From contig JAUIIG010000019.1 in assembly GCA_030431875.1 (NCBI GenBank), positions 1 to 52,589 of the forward strand: 52,589 nucleotides of DNA, given 5' to 3'. The notes beneath the pieces are model-generated. The model did not search any database. It had not been told where the DNA came from and was given only the letters and a program-made list of their open reading frames with translations. Shown here piece after piece: positions 52,493-52,589 of this stretch (position 1 is its first letter; each line of letters begins with the position of its first letter). The stretch is from Alphaproteobacteria bacterium. Lineage in GTDB: Bacteria > Pseudomonadota > Alphaproteobacteria > Sphingomonadales > Sphingomonadaceae. The position numbers and the translations under genes are program-made.

Positions 52493-52588
52493 TCAATCCG
52501 ATGCGCGCAGAACGGACGCGCCCACGGATACGGTGCCTTCCAGTTCCCCCCGGAAAGCCGCCAGATACCAGCTCTTAGTGGTGGTTGG
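52493..52588 (-). CDS. Possible 3' end of a further leftward gene
   Basis: A frame open from the right edge ends with TGA at 52495-52493, 24 bp before the ptsN start. The 31 visible residues (for example SWYLAAFRGELEGTVSV) look protein-like, but GC bias at third positions is only moderate. No family recognised and too short to be sure. Confidence 0.25.
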   Translation of the reverse strand, partial: PTTTKSWYLAAFRGELEGTVSVGASVLRASD

Positions 52589-52589
52589 C

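Noticed and set aside
1-52589. tRNA or rRNA genes, CRISPR arrays, transposases, phage genes
   Set aside because: No T-loop/anticodon patterns, regularly spaced repeats or integrase/transposase motifs were seen in either strand by eye; a covariance-model scan would be decisive.

Overview
The window is a dense, GC-rich chromosomal segment with about 69 protein genes and little non-coding DNA. Gene content points to an alphaproteobacterium of the order Sphingomonadales, most likely an Erythrobacter-like marine genus. It carries a PopZ-type polar organiser, DivK, a SUF operon with SufT and an Rrf2 regulator, a fused ThiS-ThiG protein, DUF2093, DUF1491 and UrcA proteins, and LytS/LytTR sensor systems. 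The family placement is inferred from gene content, not from alignment.

Layout. 1-1.7 kb: 3' part of a LytS-type kinase and its LytTR regulator. 1.8-6.1 kb: nadC, two small membrane proteins, an exported RNase T2, an EamA transporter, tadA and an acidic lipoprotein. 6.2-13.8 kb: rpmB, then the leftward xseA/DUF2093/M23/esterase-like group, purD, a Tat-exported metallo-hydrolase and a protease-like PDZ protein. 14-17.3 kb: a PfkB kinase, an EI24 membrane protein, a proline-rich lipoprotein and a duplicated soluble protein of unknown role. 17.3-24.2 kb: an 11-gene SUF operon without one intergenic base. 24.2-24.6 kb: a 354-bp gene-free stretch with two palindromes and two inverted copies of a dispersed repeat. 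24.6-33.2 kb: AraC regulator, DUF885 peptidase, pyrD, gamma-glutamyltransferase, an acyl-CoA synthetase and two unknowns. 33.4-38.7 kb: thiSG, a MerC-like membrane protein with a Zur-like box, heme A synthase, cutA, rplM-rpsI and divK. 38.8-43.5 kb: exported isoaspartyl peptidase, phosphoesterase, UrcA protein and a second LytTR/LytS pair. 43.6-52.5 kb: fumarase, a reduced PCMT-like protein, tolC, popZ, a 2Fe-2S protein, CBS protein, erpA-type carrier, xth, a SleB hydrolase, DUF1491, a thioesterase and ptsN.

How the genes work together. The strongest functional unit is Fe-S cluster assembly: SufS supplies sulfur, SufBCD forms the scaffold, SufA and SufT assist delivery, and an Fe-S-sensing Rrf2 protein probably represses the operon through a palindrome beside its own start codon. 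Fe-S clients or carriers elsewhere include class I fumarase, the ErpA-like protein and the 2Fe-2S protein. Metal handling recurs at 34.4-36.3 kb (MerC-like, heme A synthase, CutA). Cell-cycle polarity is represented by divK and popZ. Several exported hydrolases (RNase T2, M23, SleB, DUF885, GGT, asparaginase family) suggest an active envelope and scavenging life style.

I saw no tRNA, rRNA, CRISPR array, insertion sequence or prophage. The most notable non-coding signals are a four-copy dispersed element whose hairpin stems covary around a constant CTCC loop, a probable small RNA between the DUF885 gene and pyrD, a terminator doubling as coding sequence, and repeated four-base overlaps of stop or start codons between opposing genes.
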